From Paenibacillus fonticola DSM 21315 (GTDB lineage: Bacteria > Bacillota > Bacilli > Paenibacillales > Paenibacillaceae), in contig NZ_KB907257.1 of NCBI RefSeq assembly GCF_000381905.1, positions 100,386 through 164,385 on the forward strand: a stretch of 64,000 nt of DNA, read 5' to 3'. This document shows, piece after piece, positions 36,701-44,058 of this stretch; position 1 is the stretch's first letter; every line of letters starts with the position of its first letter. Both the position numbers and the translations under genes were made by a program. The notes below the pieces were generated by a model, which saw only the letters and a program-made list of their open reading frames with translations, did not search any database and was not told the origin of the DNA.

Positions 36701-36907
36701 GAAGACCGCAATACCGTTATTGTGCGGGTTCATGATTTTTCTGGCAGCCGAAATGCACTGACGCTCGAAAGCGATCTTACGCTCGCCGCCTGGAGAACGT
36801 GCAACCTGATGGAGCAGCCGGAAGGGGATTGGCAGCATCAGTCAATCATCAATTTTGTGCTTGAGCCTTATGAAATCACTACTTTTGAAATTGATTTGCA
36901 GGCCTAG
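33767..36907 (+). CDS. GH38 alpha-mannosidase
   Basis: A cytosolic 1046-residue family-38 exo-alpha-mannosidase. The zinc site is GHTHIDVAWLW (His248, Asp250 with His246) and the nucleophile is Asp360 in WLPDVFGYSW. DGGGGVNREMLEMRRRL, NQFHDIIPGSSI (second zinc His) and the C-terminal beta-sandwich with GYDIKDNVLRLSLIK are family features. There is no signal peptide, so it works on imported oligomannosides. GAGGGGG precedes the ATG. It is divergent from the kinase/regulator pair, completing a release-import-trimming set with the GH85 enzyme and the ABC transporter. Confidence 0.95.
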   Translation: MFLTEHKLQSRLHELSGYRYREAKPIPSFLSLEDTRKEINPALPQVDDSWSVMNTGDTWSGRDLYLWLSAEVEIPSAWAGKKVLGRFDFGETGAGNNSGFESLFYLHGKPYQGVDSNHMEVFFNEDLSGSKQHLLFRLWSGLEGGGQRKNQTHGVRLAEICWLDEIADDYYYTLKAVTETVKVLDENMPERAQLLKFADKSLTFIDWSEPGSETFYQSVYEARDYLSAAIDRMEKASPVEITCIGHTHIDVAWLWQLKHTREKSARSFSTVMRLMEMFPEYIFLQTQPQLYEYVKNDYPELYEKIKDRVAEGRWEAGGGMWLEADCNLTSGESLVRQLLVGTRFLKQEFDVDCDYLWLPDVFGYSWSLPQILQKSGIRTFMTTKISWNQYNRMPHDTFHWRGIDGTEVLTHFITTTEPWSQPGSWFYTYNGQIIPKTVKGSWDAYRNKEMNQKLLLSYGYGDGGGGVNREMLEMRRRLDRIPGMPKLKTGRADEFFRELNETVEQTDSYVHTWDGELYLEYHRGTYTSQAYNKRMNRKLELLYRDAEWLSVMNSVLSRDWEQYSGQALNDGWKIILRNQFHDIIPGSSIREVYEDSTIEYADAEQIGRGVWHKAEHGVVTNDQNQVYTVWNSSPWSWSGLIEIPVTEGLEQGVWQDHEGRSLTAQRTQDFWVIWVEEIPSLGHTTIQFHSALPASEGQNPFILKDNGIVTPYYELAWNEQGQLTSIFDLEEQREVLASGARGNVFQLFEDKPLAHEAWDIDIFYQQKSKELNDLQGVEVLESGALRTVIRFNWKYGKSTLKQDMIVYSDNRRIDFATEADWHERQQLLKVAFPVNVRSTEATFDIQYGNVKRPTHWNTSWDMARFETVGHQWADLSDKGYGVSLMNDCKYGYDIKDNVLRLSLIKCAIHPDIEADQGHHRFTYSLFPHQGDWLQGDTVRHAWALNNPLRYTEGAADAPARSMFKLSSSTAMISAVKKSEDRNTVIVRVHDFSGSRNALTLESDLTLAAWRTCNLMEQPEGDWQHQSIINFVLEPYEITTFEIDLQA

Positions 36908-36924
36908 GTGTTCTAACCAATGAT

Positions 36925-36968
36925 AAAGGGACCGCGATCGCAACAAGCGATACGCGGTCCCTTTATAT
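36925..36968 (+). terminator. Intrinsic terminator of the alpha-mannosidase gene
   Basis: AAAGGGACCGCG pairs perfectly with CGCGGTCCCTTT around a 16-base loop, followed by TATATAA. A strong stem with a moderate T tail. Confidence 0.88.
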
Positions 36969-37009
36969 AAGGCTATGTTAAATTCTAATGTTGATATTTT
37001 ACCATAAGA

Positions 37010-37036
37010 AAACCGCCTGGGTGAAAGGCGGTTTGT
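37010..37036 (-). terminator. Intrinsic terminator of the NUDIX gene
   Basis: AAACCGCC at 37010-37017 pairs with GGCGGTTT at 37027-37034; on the minus strand TTTTCTTAT follows the stem. Confidence 0.8.
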
Positions 37037-37053
37037 TGAGCTATCGTCACCCG

Positions 37054-37491
37054 TTAGTTTTGCATTTCGTACAATACATCCGTTAGTCCGTTGGGATAAA
37101 GTATCTTTTTCCCTGACAATATTTCATCAATTTTTAACCATTTTGCACTGGTAGTCTTCTCTCCCTCAACCAACGTAAAACGTTCTTTGTTATACAGCTT
37201 GGTATCCTTAAAATCTACTAAGTATATTTGAGTTATTTCATGACCTATATTCTCGTCTATACGGAAGATATTCTCTAAACATGTAATGTACCGTTTGATA
37301 ATTACCTCAATGCCTAATTCTTCATGAAATTCTCTTATTAATGTCTCATTTGACTTTTCTCCAAGCTCGATTGTTCCCCCAATTGGGCGGTAGTAATAAC
37401 CGATTCCTTTAGAATGTTTACCTTCGTTTTCCTCCAAAAGAATATGATTATCCTTAATGATTAGACCTAAAGTATTAGCCCGTGGATACAT
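37054..37491 (-). CDS. NUDIX hydrolase
   Basis: A 145-residue NUDIX protein. The Nudix box GGTIELGEKSNETLIREFHEELGIE fits GX5EX7REUXEEXGU in full, so it should be catalytically active on a nucleoside diphosphate-linked compound; the substrate is unknown. ATG 37491 lies 8 bases after AGGGGC, and TTG 37494 is less likely. The gene is visibly more AT-rich than the flanking glycoside hydrolase genes and sits next to a transposase remnant, so recent acquisition is plausible. Confidence 0.9.
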   Translation of the reverse strand: MYPRANTLGLIIKDNHILLEENEGKHSKGIGYYYRPIGGTIELGEKSNETLIREFHEELGIEVIIKRYITCLENIFRIDENIGHEITQIYLVDFKDTKLYNKERFTLVEGEKTTSAKWLKIDEILSGKKILYPNGLTDVLYEMQN

Positions 37492-37560
37492 CAAACAGCG
37501 CCCCTTAGATACAAATTCGTTCTAAAAATTATCATAACTACCGTTAAACTAATCTGCCCG

Positions 37561-37814
37561 TTAACTTAACAAGAAGCAGAAAGCCGAAGTTTTGTGTTCG
37601 TTTTGGTCCTTGCTTATGCCACAATATTTGGCTTTTCCGCCTCGTTTACTGGCTTGTGTTCGGTGATGTTCCGCTTGCCCTTTTCTGAGTATAGAAAGTA
37701 GGTCTCGTCTATTTCAACGATACCTTGAAAAGATTCGGTTGGAATCTGTATAGACAAATCACCTCCGAACCGAATTGTTACTTTCATTTCAGAACATTCG
37801 TTCGTAATTATCAA
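37561..37814 (-). pseudogene. IS1595/ISXO2-type transposase remnant
   Basis: One minus-strand frame reads GIVEIDETYFLYSEKGKRN and ITEHKP, the first catalytic Asp region of ISXO2-like DDE transposases. After HKP the frame is lost but the next frame continues RGGKAKYCGISKDQ. Restoring one base (CCAGTAAACG to CCACGTAAACG, near 37649-37651) yields the expected HKPRKRGGKAKYCGIS. Sequence beyond both ends does not match the family, so only about 60 of some 300 residues survive. No terminal inverted repeats were found. Confidence 0.75.
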
Positions 37815-37873
37815 ATGTCAACATTAAGGTTTAAACAACGCCTTATATAAAGCTACATGTGCTTGCTACAATG

Positions 37874-38803
37874 CTATATATATTGCTCGACGGTCTGGAC
37901 ATATTTTCGCCGCGAGGAATTCAATTCTGCTTCGACTCTGCGCTGCAATGCAGCTAAATCCGACAGTATTTTGTTTACCTCCGACCGCTTGCCCTCCACC
38001 TGATGCAGCATGTCGTTGATTTTCCCCTGGACGATCCAGTCCATAATGAAGCCATCAAAGAAATAATCCGAGAACTTAAGAAATCCGCCAATCTCAATAT
38101 GGACCGGCATTTGCTCGCCCACGTCCCGCAGCTCCTTCTCGAAATGCCGCATACTGTTCTGGGCACGGTACAAATCATTCATCGCCTCATCCAGACGGCC
38201 GTGCTTAATATGCGTCGAGATCATGCCGCCGCCAAGCATATCATAGGTACCCCAGTTTTTAGCCGACCGCAGCTTGTCAACGGCGCTGTCCAGATCATGA
38301 GCAACCGAACGCCCCGCCCGCAGCGCTTCTTCCAATTCCTTGTTCTGTACGCTTAGGGCCGCCTGTTCTTCCGCCAAAGTCCGCAGCTCTTCATTTTCCT
38401 GCAATACCTGACGCTCCTTGGCCTCAAACACTTGATCATAATCGAGCTTCCAGAACTTCACTTCCGCCAGCTGTTTTTTGGCTGCGGCGATCTGCTGTTC
38501 CGTATGCTGCAGCGCCCGATCCGCTTCATCGTATTTCAGCTTGGCTTCAAGCACCTCGCGCTGCTCCTGATCGAGCTTTTCCGTCTTTTTGCCGAGAATC
38601 GTGTACAGTAAATTGGACAAGGACAAGCCGCTCAATTGCTCGACATCCTTCTCCTCTGCAGCCAGTCTCCGGCTAGCTTCCTCTCTCGCACGCTCCAACC
38701 CGGCGAGCTCTTCCTCCAACTGTTGATGGCGCTTCTCCCACTTCTCTTTTTTCCGCCCCATCTCCTTCAGTTCCGCCAGGCGTTCATTCATATCCTCAAA
38801 CAT
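37874..38803 (-). CDS. Coiled-coil protein of unknown function
   Basis: A 309-residue cytosolic protein with no signal peptide or membrane segment. Residues 1-60 and 85-190 are almost continuous heptad-like coiled coil rich in Glu, Lys, Gln and Ala (for example KKEKWEKRHQQLEEELAGL). They are followed by a less regular region with GTYDMLGGGMISTHIKHGRLDEA and HIEIGGFLKFSDYFFDGFIMDW, and a closing coiled coil (about 270-309). I do not recognise a named family; similar long helical proteins occur singly in Bacilli. ATG 38803 has AAGGAGAGG seven bases upstream. That ribosome site overlaps the stop of an upstream gene remnant. Confidence 0.75.
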   Translation of the reverse strand: MFEDMNERLAELKEMGRKKEKWEKRHQQLEEELAGLERAREEASRRLAAEEKDVEQLSGLSLSNLLYTILGKKTEKLDQEQREVLEAKLKYDEADRALQHTEQQIAAAKKQLAEVKFWKLDYDQVFEAKERQVLQENEELRTLAEEQAALSVQNKELEEALRAGRSVAHDLDSAVDKLRSAKNWGTYDMLGGGMISTHIKHGRLDEAMNDLYRAQNSMRHFEKELRDVGEQMPVHIEIGGFLKFSDYFFDGFIMDWIVQGKINDMLHQVEGKRSEVNKILSDLAALQRRVEAELNSSRRKYVQTVEQYI

Positions 38804-38819
38804 GCCGTATCCTCTCCTT

Positions 38820-38921
38820 CTAAACAAAACACGATACAAGTACTATATTTTCGAATACCGATATGACCGGCAGATACGCTTTGCGCGCAATGTCTCCAAG
38901 ACCGATGATGCCTATGGGCAA
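38820..38921 (-). pseudogene. N-terminal remnant of a Gfo/Idh/MocA oxidoreductase
   Basis: From TTG 38921, seven bases after a perfect AGGAGG, the minus strand encodes LPIGIIGLGDIARKAYLPVI and then ...SVFENIVLVSCFV before TAG at 38820-38822. IGIIGLGDIARKAYLPV is the Rossmann-fold start of Gfo/Idh/MocA oxidoreductases, normally some 300 residues or more. Only 33 codons remain; the junction leads directly into the ribosome site of the coiled-coil gene. It may still be translated as a short peptide. Confidence 0.78.
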
Positions 38922-38994
38922 ATGGGTTCCTCCTAATTGGTCATTGTAATAGCGCTTACCATGTAGTACGCATTTACCCTTATAAAGTTACATA

Positions 38995-39020
38995 AAAAAG
39001 GCACCTTTCGGGTGCCTTGT
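38995..39020 (-). terminator. Intrinsic terminator of the ars operon
   Basis: AAGGCACC and GGTGCCTT form a perfect 8-base stem with a TTTC loop; on the minus strand it is followed by TTTTTTATG. It lies downstream of arsB and the arsC remnant. Confidence 0.88.
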
Positions 39021-39051
39021 GATCCTTTTTTCAAATGATATATAACTTGCA

Positions 39052-39187
39052 TTACCGCCCCTCCGCAACAAATCGTTCTATTGCCATTTCACTCCAACTG
39101 GGTTAGGAACGGCCGGGGAGTGGTCGTCTGCATGGCTGCACAGTGTAATAATGTAATCCGGAAATATACGCTTTTTTTATGATTCAT
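39052..39187 (-). pseudogene. Deletion remnant of arsC arsenate reductase
   Basis: Immediately after arsB, the minus strand has a good ribosome site (AGAGGAG, spacing six) and ATG 39187 followed by codons for MNHKKSVYF, the normal ArsC start. After this the frame changes: another frame reads PDYIITLCSHADDHSPAVP, the central ArsC motif, ending in TAG at 39078. A third frame gives WSEMAIERFVAEGR before TAA at 39052, resembling the ArsC tail. The CTGNSCRS active-site loop is gone, so it cannot function. Identification rests on motif memory plus its position. Confidence 0.72.
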
Positions 39188-39224
39188 ATCGAACTCCTCT
39201 TTCCGAAAATAATAACAACGTAAT

Positions 39225-40517
39225 CTATCCTATTAACAATAGCCATAAATAAAGTCCAGTTAACGTAATGACCAGCGTTGGTATCGTAAGAATAATTCCA
39301 GTCCGGAAATACTGGCCCCACGTAATCTTAATGCCTTTTTTGGACAACACATGCAGCCACAGTAAGGTGGCCAAGGAACCGATCGGTGTTATTTTTGGCC
39401 CGAGATCCGAGCCGATCACATTTGCAAAAACAAGTGCTTCTCTCATAACACCCGTTGTACTCGTACTATCTATTGCTAATGCGCCAATCATGACCGTAGG
39501 CAGATTATTCATTACGGATGACAGCAGCGCCGTCAGAAGGCCCATGCCTAATGTGGCCGCGTAGAGCCCCAGATTCGCAATTTCCTGTATCCAGCTTCCG
39601 AGCTGATCGGTTAACCCGGCGTTGCGAAGCCCATATACGACGACATACATCCCGATGGAGAAGACAACGATAGACCATGGCGCCTCTTTGATGACTTTGG
39701 ATGTCCGTATATCCGGGCTGCGCCGGGCAGCGATGATGAATAGGACCGCCACTGCCCCCGCCGCCGCCGATACAGGTATACCGATGAACTCGCTGGATAA
39801 ATACGCCGCCAGCAGCAGAAGCAGGATGATCCAGGATAACCGGAACATTTGGGGATCCCGGATCGCGTCCTGCGGATTTTTTAACTGCGCCTCGTCATAA
39901 TAGGCAGGAATTTGTTTGCGGTAGAACAGGTACAACACGAGCACACTGGCACTAATCGAAAATAAAGTAGGTATGATCATTTTGATAAAATAGGCGCCGA
40001 ACCCGATCCCGAAATAATCCGCTGACACGATGTTGACCAAATTGCTCACGATAAGCGGCAGCGACGCCGTATCCGCTATAAAACCGCTCGCCATAATGAA
40101 TGGCAGCACCATGCGGTCCTCGAATTTGAGCGCCCTAACCATTGCCAATACAATCGGTGTAAGTATCAGCGCAGCGCCATCATTGGCGAATAACGCGGCA
40201 ACCAGCGCACCAAGCAGAATGACATAGACGAACATCAATTTTCCGCTGCCGTTCGCCAGCCGGGTCATATGCAGTGCAGCCCATTCGAAGAATCCGATTT
40301 CGTCCAGCAAGATAGAAATTATTATAATCGCAATAAAGGCGAGTGTGGCATTCCAAACGATAGCTGTGACATCAAGCACGTCTTGAAAGCCAACCACGCC
40401 AAACAGCAATGCAAGTATCGCGCCCCCCATTGCCGACCAGCCGATGCCAAGCCCTTTGGGCTGCCATATAACCAAGGTTATTGTAAGCGCGAATATGCTA
40501 AAAGCAATGTAAACCAT
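39225..40517 (-). CDS. arsB: Arsenite efflux pump ArsB
   Basis: A 430-residue membrane protein of the ArsB/NhaD superfamily with about 11-12 helices. Family text includes [53 protein letters not shown] and [14 protein letters not shown]. It exports arsenite or antimonite using the proton motive force. ATG 40517 has GAGGAGA six bases upstream; 27 extra residues of an earlier frame opening overlap arsR and lack support. It starts 16 bases after the arsR stop and is co-transcribed with it. Confidence 0.93.
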   Translation of the reverse strand: MVYIAFSIFALTITLVIWQPKGLGIGWSAMGGAILALLFGVVGFQDVLDVTAIVWNATLAFIAIIIISILLDEIGFFEWAALHMTRLANGSGKLMFVYVILLGALVAALFANDGAALILTPIVLAMVRALKFEDRMVLPFIMASGFIADTASLPLIVSNLVNIVSADYFGIGFGAYFIKMIIPTLFSISASVLVLYLFYRKQIPAYYDEAQLKNPQDAIRDPQMFRLSWIILLLLLAAYLSSEFIGIPVSAAAGAVAVLFIIAARRSPDIRTSKVIKEAPWSIVVFSIGMYVVVYGLRNAGLTDQLGSWIQEIANLGLYAATLGMGLLTALLSSVMNNLPTVMIGALAIDSTSTTGVMREALVFANVIGSDLGPKITPIGSLATLLWLHVLSKKGIKITWGQYFRTGIILTIPTLVITLTGLYLWLLLIG

Positions 40518-40533
40518 CCGTTCTCCTCTTCCA

Positions 40534-40848
40534 TTAACAGCAGTTGTTCGCTGAGCATTTCTTAATCCACTCCAGTTGTTCCACAGGTACAGGAACATGC
40601 TCCATCAGAGCCTGGACATGAGGCTTGTCCTCCAGCGTCAAATCATAATACACCCATGACCCGCGTTTATCTTCACCTACCAGACCTGCCTCCTTCAGCT
40701 TGCGCAAATGCTGGCTGACATTCGGCTGCGTCGTCTGCAGAGCATCCACCAAATCACATACGCAGTGCTCCCCTTCTCGCAAAATCGTTAATAGCGTCAA
40801 GCGTGTTCTGTCAGCCAGCAGCTTCAAATCCCGAATGATCTCTTCCAT
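40534..40848 (-). CDS. arsR: ArsR family arsenic-responsive repressor
   Basis: A 104-residue winged-helix repressor. The metalloid-binding Cys29 and Cys31 lie in EHCVCDL at the start of the recognition region, and [19 protein letters not shown] is the DNA-binding helix. Extra Cys residues in the C-terminal KKCSANNCC may add a ligand. Binding of As(III) should release the operator. The ATG is preceded by GGAGG. A perfect palindrome covers the promoter 60-75 bases upstream. Confidence 0.93.
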   Translation of the reverse strand: MEEIIRDLKLLADRTRLTLLTILREGEHCVCDLVDALQTTQPNVSQHLRKLKEAGLVGEDKRGSWVYYDLTLEDKPHVQALMEHVPVPVEQLEWIKKCSANNCC

Positions 40849-40885
40849 AGAGAGCCTCCTTCCTTCATTATTTTTAGCTACACCG

Positions 40886-40924
40886 ATTATATAATTACTC
40901 AGTTATATAATCAATTGATTATAT
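40886..40924 (-). promoter_or_regulatory. ars promoter and ArsR operator
   Basis: On the minus strand TTGATT (40909-40914) and TATAAT (40886-40891) are spaced by 17 bases. A perfect 20-base palindrome, ATATAATCAATTGATTATAT, occupies 40905-40924 over the -35 element, and a second TATATAA half-site lies nearby. This fits autorepression by ArsR. Confidence 0.78.
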
Positions 40925-40944
40925 GTATTTTTTTGCGTACAAGT

Positions 40945-40967
40945 AAAAAAGGCGCCAATAAGGCGCC
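40945..40967 (-). terminator. Intrinsic terminator of the MFS exporter gene
   Basis: GGCGCC at 40951-40956 pairs with GGCGCC at 40962-40967 (extended by CTTATT/AATAAG-like bases) and is followed on the minus strand by TTTTTT. It stops the MFS gene just before the ars promoter. Confidence 0.85.
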
Positions 40968-40973
40968 CTCTCT

Positions 40974-42281
40974 CTATTGAAGTTCTTCTATATGACCTTC
41001 CCTTCGGAAGGATCCTTGATTTGCAATTCCTGTGCATATCGCGAGACCTGTAATTCCAGCGGCGAACAAATACATATTTACGATTCCAAGCCACTCAGCA
41101 ATGCCGCTCATCGCGATTAGTGATATGCCGAATACTGTATTCAGCAACGTCGCTTGCGCCGAAAACACTTGAGGCAGCCGCTCCTTGCTTGCGCTGCGCT
41201 GAATTAACGTGCGGCGAGATACAGCAGACAGTTCGGTTAACGGTCCTGTTAACAACACGAGCAGCAACGTCAGCGGAGCATTAGAATTCATGGCGAACAG
41301 TACCGTCAGGATAGCATAGCCGAGCATGCCTGCCAGCATCGCCGTAAAAATCCTCTTTTCCAGCCGGTCGACGAACGCTACGACAAGCAGCCCGCCAAGC
41401 ACAGCACCAGCAAAATAACTCGCATTGATATAACCCCACCACTGCTCATCCTTCAGCAATACTTCTTTGACGAATACAAGCATAAACGCACCGGCCCACA
41501 CCGAACCTCCTAGCATATCCGTCATATCCATGACCGTTAAAGCTCGCAGCCTCGGCGATTTCCAGATTAGCACCCAGCCTTCCTTAAGCGTGTCCCAGCG
41601 GGAAGGCGACTTGATCTCGCCGCTCGGATCACTCGCTGTCTGCGCCTCATTCATCGTCACATGGCCTTGTCGAGACGCAGTTCGCCAATCCCATATTCCC
41701 CGCCTTTGCGGTTCTAGCGGATCCTCAATCCAGAATGTCACGAACATAGCCAATCCATAGCCAACAGCAACGATAACCAGAACTGGAAAAGCTCCCAGCT
41801 TCGCGACCATCAAGCCGCTTAACGCCCAGCCAGCAAACTGAATGATCTGATCGGTCGTAGCCACCATTCCGTTGGCCTTCATTAGCACCTCATCCGATAC
41901 AAGACGCGGAACGAGCGCATTTCGCGCGGGAGTCGTCCAGCCGTCCAAGAAAGAGATGCAAGCAATGATTCCATAGATAAGCAGGAAATTGCTCCCCTCG
42001 CTCCATGGAGACAAATAGAAAGCCAACAGACTAAACAAGAGAAACTGCCCGGACTGCGATATCGCTAGCAGAAAGGGCAGCTTATACTTGGCAACCATAA
42101 GCGGCGCAAGAAATCCGCTTGTTAACTGGGCCGTCACCCGGATGAACGGAACCAAGGTTGCAAATATAATGGAGTTGGTGGTGCTCAGCACGAATGTCAT
42201 CAGCGCGACAAGGTAGAAGACGTCTGCCATATTGGACAGCGCCTGCGAGCCCCACAAGTAATAAAAAGACTTCTTGAACAT
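40974..42281 (-). CDS. MFS exporter (MefA/EntS-like)
   Basis: A 435-residue, 12-helix major facilitator of the MFS_3/MefA-EntS group. Its features are the N-terminal FYYLWGSQALSNMADVFYLVALMTFVL, DGWTTPARNALVPRLV, and GPLTELSAVSRRTLIQRSASKERLPQVFS. Members export macrolides or siderophores; substrate here is unknown. A charged loop of about 40 residues (near 195-235) joins the two halves. ATG 42281 follows GGAGG at ten bases. It is monocistronic with its own terminator. Confidence 0.85.
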   Translation of the reverse strand: MFKKSFYYLWGSQALSNMADVFYLVALMTFVLSTTNSIIFATLVPFIRVTAQLTSGFLAPLMVAKYKLPFLLAISQSGQFLLFSLLAFYLSPWSEGSNFLLIYGIIACISFLDGWTTPARNALVPRLVSDEVLMKANGMVATTDQIIQFAGWALSGLMVAKLGAFPVLVIVAVGYGLAMFVTFWIEDPLEPQRRGIWDWRTASRQGHVTMNEAQTASDPSGEIKSPSRWDTLKEGWVLIWKSPRLRALTVMDMTDMLGGSVWAGAFMLVFVKEVLLKDEQWWGYINASYFAGAVLGGLLVVAFVDRLEKRIFTAMLAGMLGYAILTVLFAMNSNAPLTLLLVLLTGPLTELSAVSRRTLIQRSASKERLPQVFSAQATLLNTVFGISLIAMSGIAEWLGIVNMYLFAAGITGLAICTGIANQGSFRREGHIEELQ

Positions 42282-42413
42282 GAACTGTAAGCCTCCGTAT
42301 TCCATTGCATTAAATTTTATTTAGCAATATCTCAATTTGATGCAGCTTACAGTTCAAAATCAAATCGGTCTCATCGTAGACTCCTATCCGTTCAAGTATT
42401 TAATACTAATATA

Positions 42414-43337
42414 CTAGCCTTCAATCAGTCCTTTTTCAATAAGAAAATTACGGGCAACCTCTTCTTCCTTTAAACCTTCTACATCCACGTCAGCATTCAG
42501 CTTCTGCATCTCTTCATCGCTGATTAATCCGCCCATTTGATTCAAAACTTGTTCCAATTCCGGATACTTATCCAACGTTTCTTGACGGATCACCGGTCCT
42601 CCATCATAAGGCGGGAAAAACTCCTTGTCATCCTTCAATATGACCAGGTCATGCACCTTGATTTGCGCGTCCGTAGCATAGGCGTTCGTTACATCCGTCT
42701 CCCCGTTTGAAATCGACTGATACATGATGCCGTGATCCATCCCTTTTTGCTGCTTAAAATTCATATTATACAGCTTTTGTATCCCTGGAAAACCGTCATC
42801 GCGGTCAAGAAATTCGAACTCAACGCCAAGCACCATTTGTTCTGACACTTCAGCCAAATCGCTAAAGGTTTCGAGATTGTACTGTGCTGCCGTCTCGCGT
42901 GTAACAGCTAGCGTATACGTATTGTTAATGCCGAACGGCTCCAGGAACACCAAATTGTCCTCGGCAAGCAGCTCTCTTGTTTTAGCCAGTGACTCTGCGG
43001 AATTTCCGGTCTCTTCTTGATAATAGTTGGCGACAACCGTGCCAGTATATTCCGGGTATAACTGAATTTCATCATTCTTCAGTGCGCTCCAAGCGACATT
43101 GGAGCCGCCCAGGTTAACCTGGCGTTTTACTTTAATGTCCGTTTTATGTTCAATCAGCTCTGCCATCATCAAAGCGAGCAGCATATTTTCTGTAAAATTT
43201 TTCGACCCTACCGTAATTTCTTTGGCACCGTTTGCCTCTCCTCTGCTGACTGCCCCGCCGCCGCATGCACTTAACAGCATCGCCAGCAAAGCCAGCGCCA
43301 ACATCCCTGTCATCCATCTTTTTGCATTCATAACCAT
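42414..43337 (-). CDS. opuCC: Glycine betaine/choline-type ABC substrate-binding lipoprotein
   Basis: A 307-residue OpuAC/OpuCC-family binding lipoprotein. The signal peptide ends LLSAC with lipidated Cys25, followed by Gly-Gly-Gly. The mature protein starts with KEITVGSKNFTENMLLALMMAELIE and contains YPEYTGTV and DVTNAYATDAQI, all typical of quaternary-amine binding proteins. It delivers glycine betaine, choline or carnitine to the permease encoded just upstream. ATG 43337 lies five bases after GGAGG. It is the last gene of a three-gene operon. Confidence 0.92.
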   Translation of the reverse strand: MVMNAKRWMTGMLALALLAMLLSACGGGAVSRGEANGAKEITVGSKNFTENMLLALMMAELIEHKTDIKVKRQVNLGGSNVAWSALKNDEIQLYPEYTGTVVANYYQEETGNSAESLAKTRELLAEDNLVFLEPFGINNTYTLAVTRETAAQYNLETFSDLAEVSEQMVLGVEFEFLDRDDGFPGIQKLYNMNFKQQKGMDHGIMYQSISNGETDVTNAYATDAQIKVHDLVILKDDKEFFPPYDGGPVIRQETLDKYPELEQVLNQMGGLISDEEMQKLNADVDVEGLKEEEVARNFLIEKGLIEG

Positions 43338-43401
43338 TTGAACCTCCATTTTGAATACCTATTGATCATTGTATTGTTTTCAATTCGATTTGTTTTTTTG
43401 T

Positions 43402-44058
43402 TTATACTTTCAAGCCTTTCGGCGTCACTGCCTTCTCCAGCAAACCGAGCAAGTAATCCATCACCAGTGCCAGCATCGCCGCTGGAATAGCCCCCATTAA
43501 GGTAAGTGCTTCAATGTTACGCTGGATGCCGAGGAAAATATATTCACCGAGCCCTCCTGCTCCGATAAAAGAGGCTAAAGTAGCCGTACCGACATTAATG
43601 ACCGCCGCCGTTCGAATTCCCGCCATAATTACATTCAAGGCAAGCGGAAGCTGCACGCGGAACAAAATTTGCCATCCCTTCATCCCCATCCCCCTGGCCG
43701 CTTCCACAATCGACTTATCGACATCGGTAATGCCGGTGTACGTATTGCGGATGATCGGCAGCAGAGAATACAAAAACAAGGCCGCTACTGCGGTCTTCAT
43801 CCCGATGCCGAACAACGGAATCATAAATCCTAGCATCGCCAAGCTTGGGACCGTCTGAAGAATACCGGCTGTACCGAGAGTAAGGCCTTTCAGCGATTTA
43901 ATTCTAGTAATCATAATTCCTAGAGTGATGCCCACTATGATAGCCAGCAGCATCGATAAAAAAACTAGCTCAATGTGTACCCATAACGACTGCACCAATT
44001 CACCTTTGCGCATGTCGAACTGGTGAATCATTTGCTCCCATAACGATTTATTTCTCAT
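43402..44058 (-). CDS. opuCB: Glycine betaine/choline-type ABC permease
   Basis: A 218-residue inner-membrane permease of the OpuCB/ProW type with five or six helices. The EAA-loop is IVEAARGMGMKGWQILFRVQLPLALNVIMAGIR, and NVGTATLASFIGAGGLGEYI is the usual substrate-path motif. Its start overlaps the ATPase gene stop by four bases, so the two are translationally coupled. Bacillus OpuC systems have two different permeases (OpuCB and OpuCD); only this one is present, so it may form a homodimer. Confidence 0.92.
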   Translation of the reverse strand: MRNKSLWEQMIHQFDMRKGELVQSLWVHIELVFLSMLLAIIVGITLGIMITRIKSLKGLTLGTAGILQTVPSLAMLGFMIPLFGIGMKTAVAALFLYSLLPIIRNTYTGITDVDKSIVEAARGMGMKGWQILFRVQLPLALNVIMAGIRTAAVINVGTATLASFIGAGGLGEYIFLGIQRNIEALTLMGAIPAAMLALVMDYLLGLLEKAVTPKGLKV

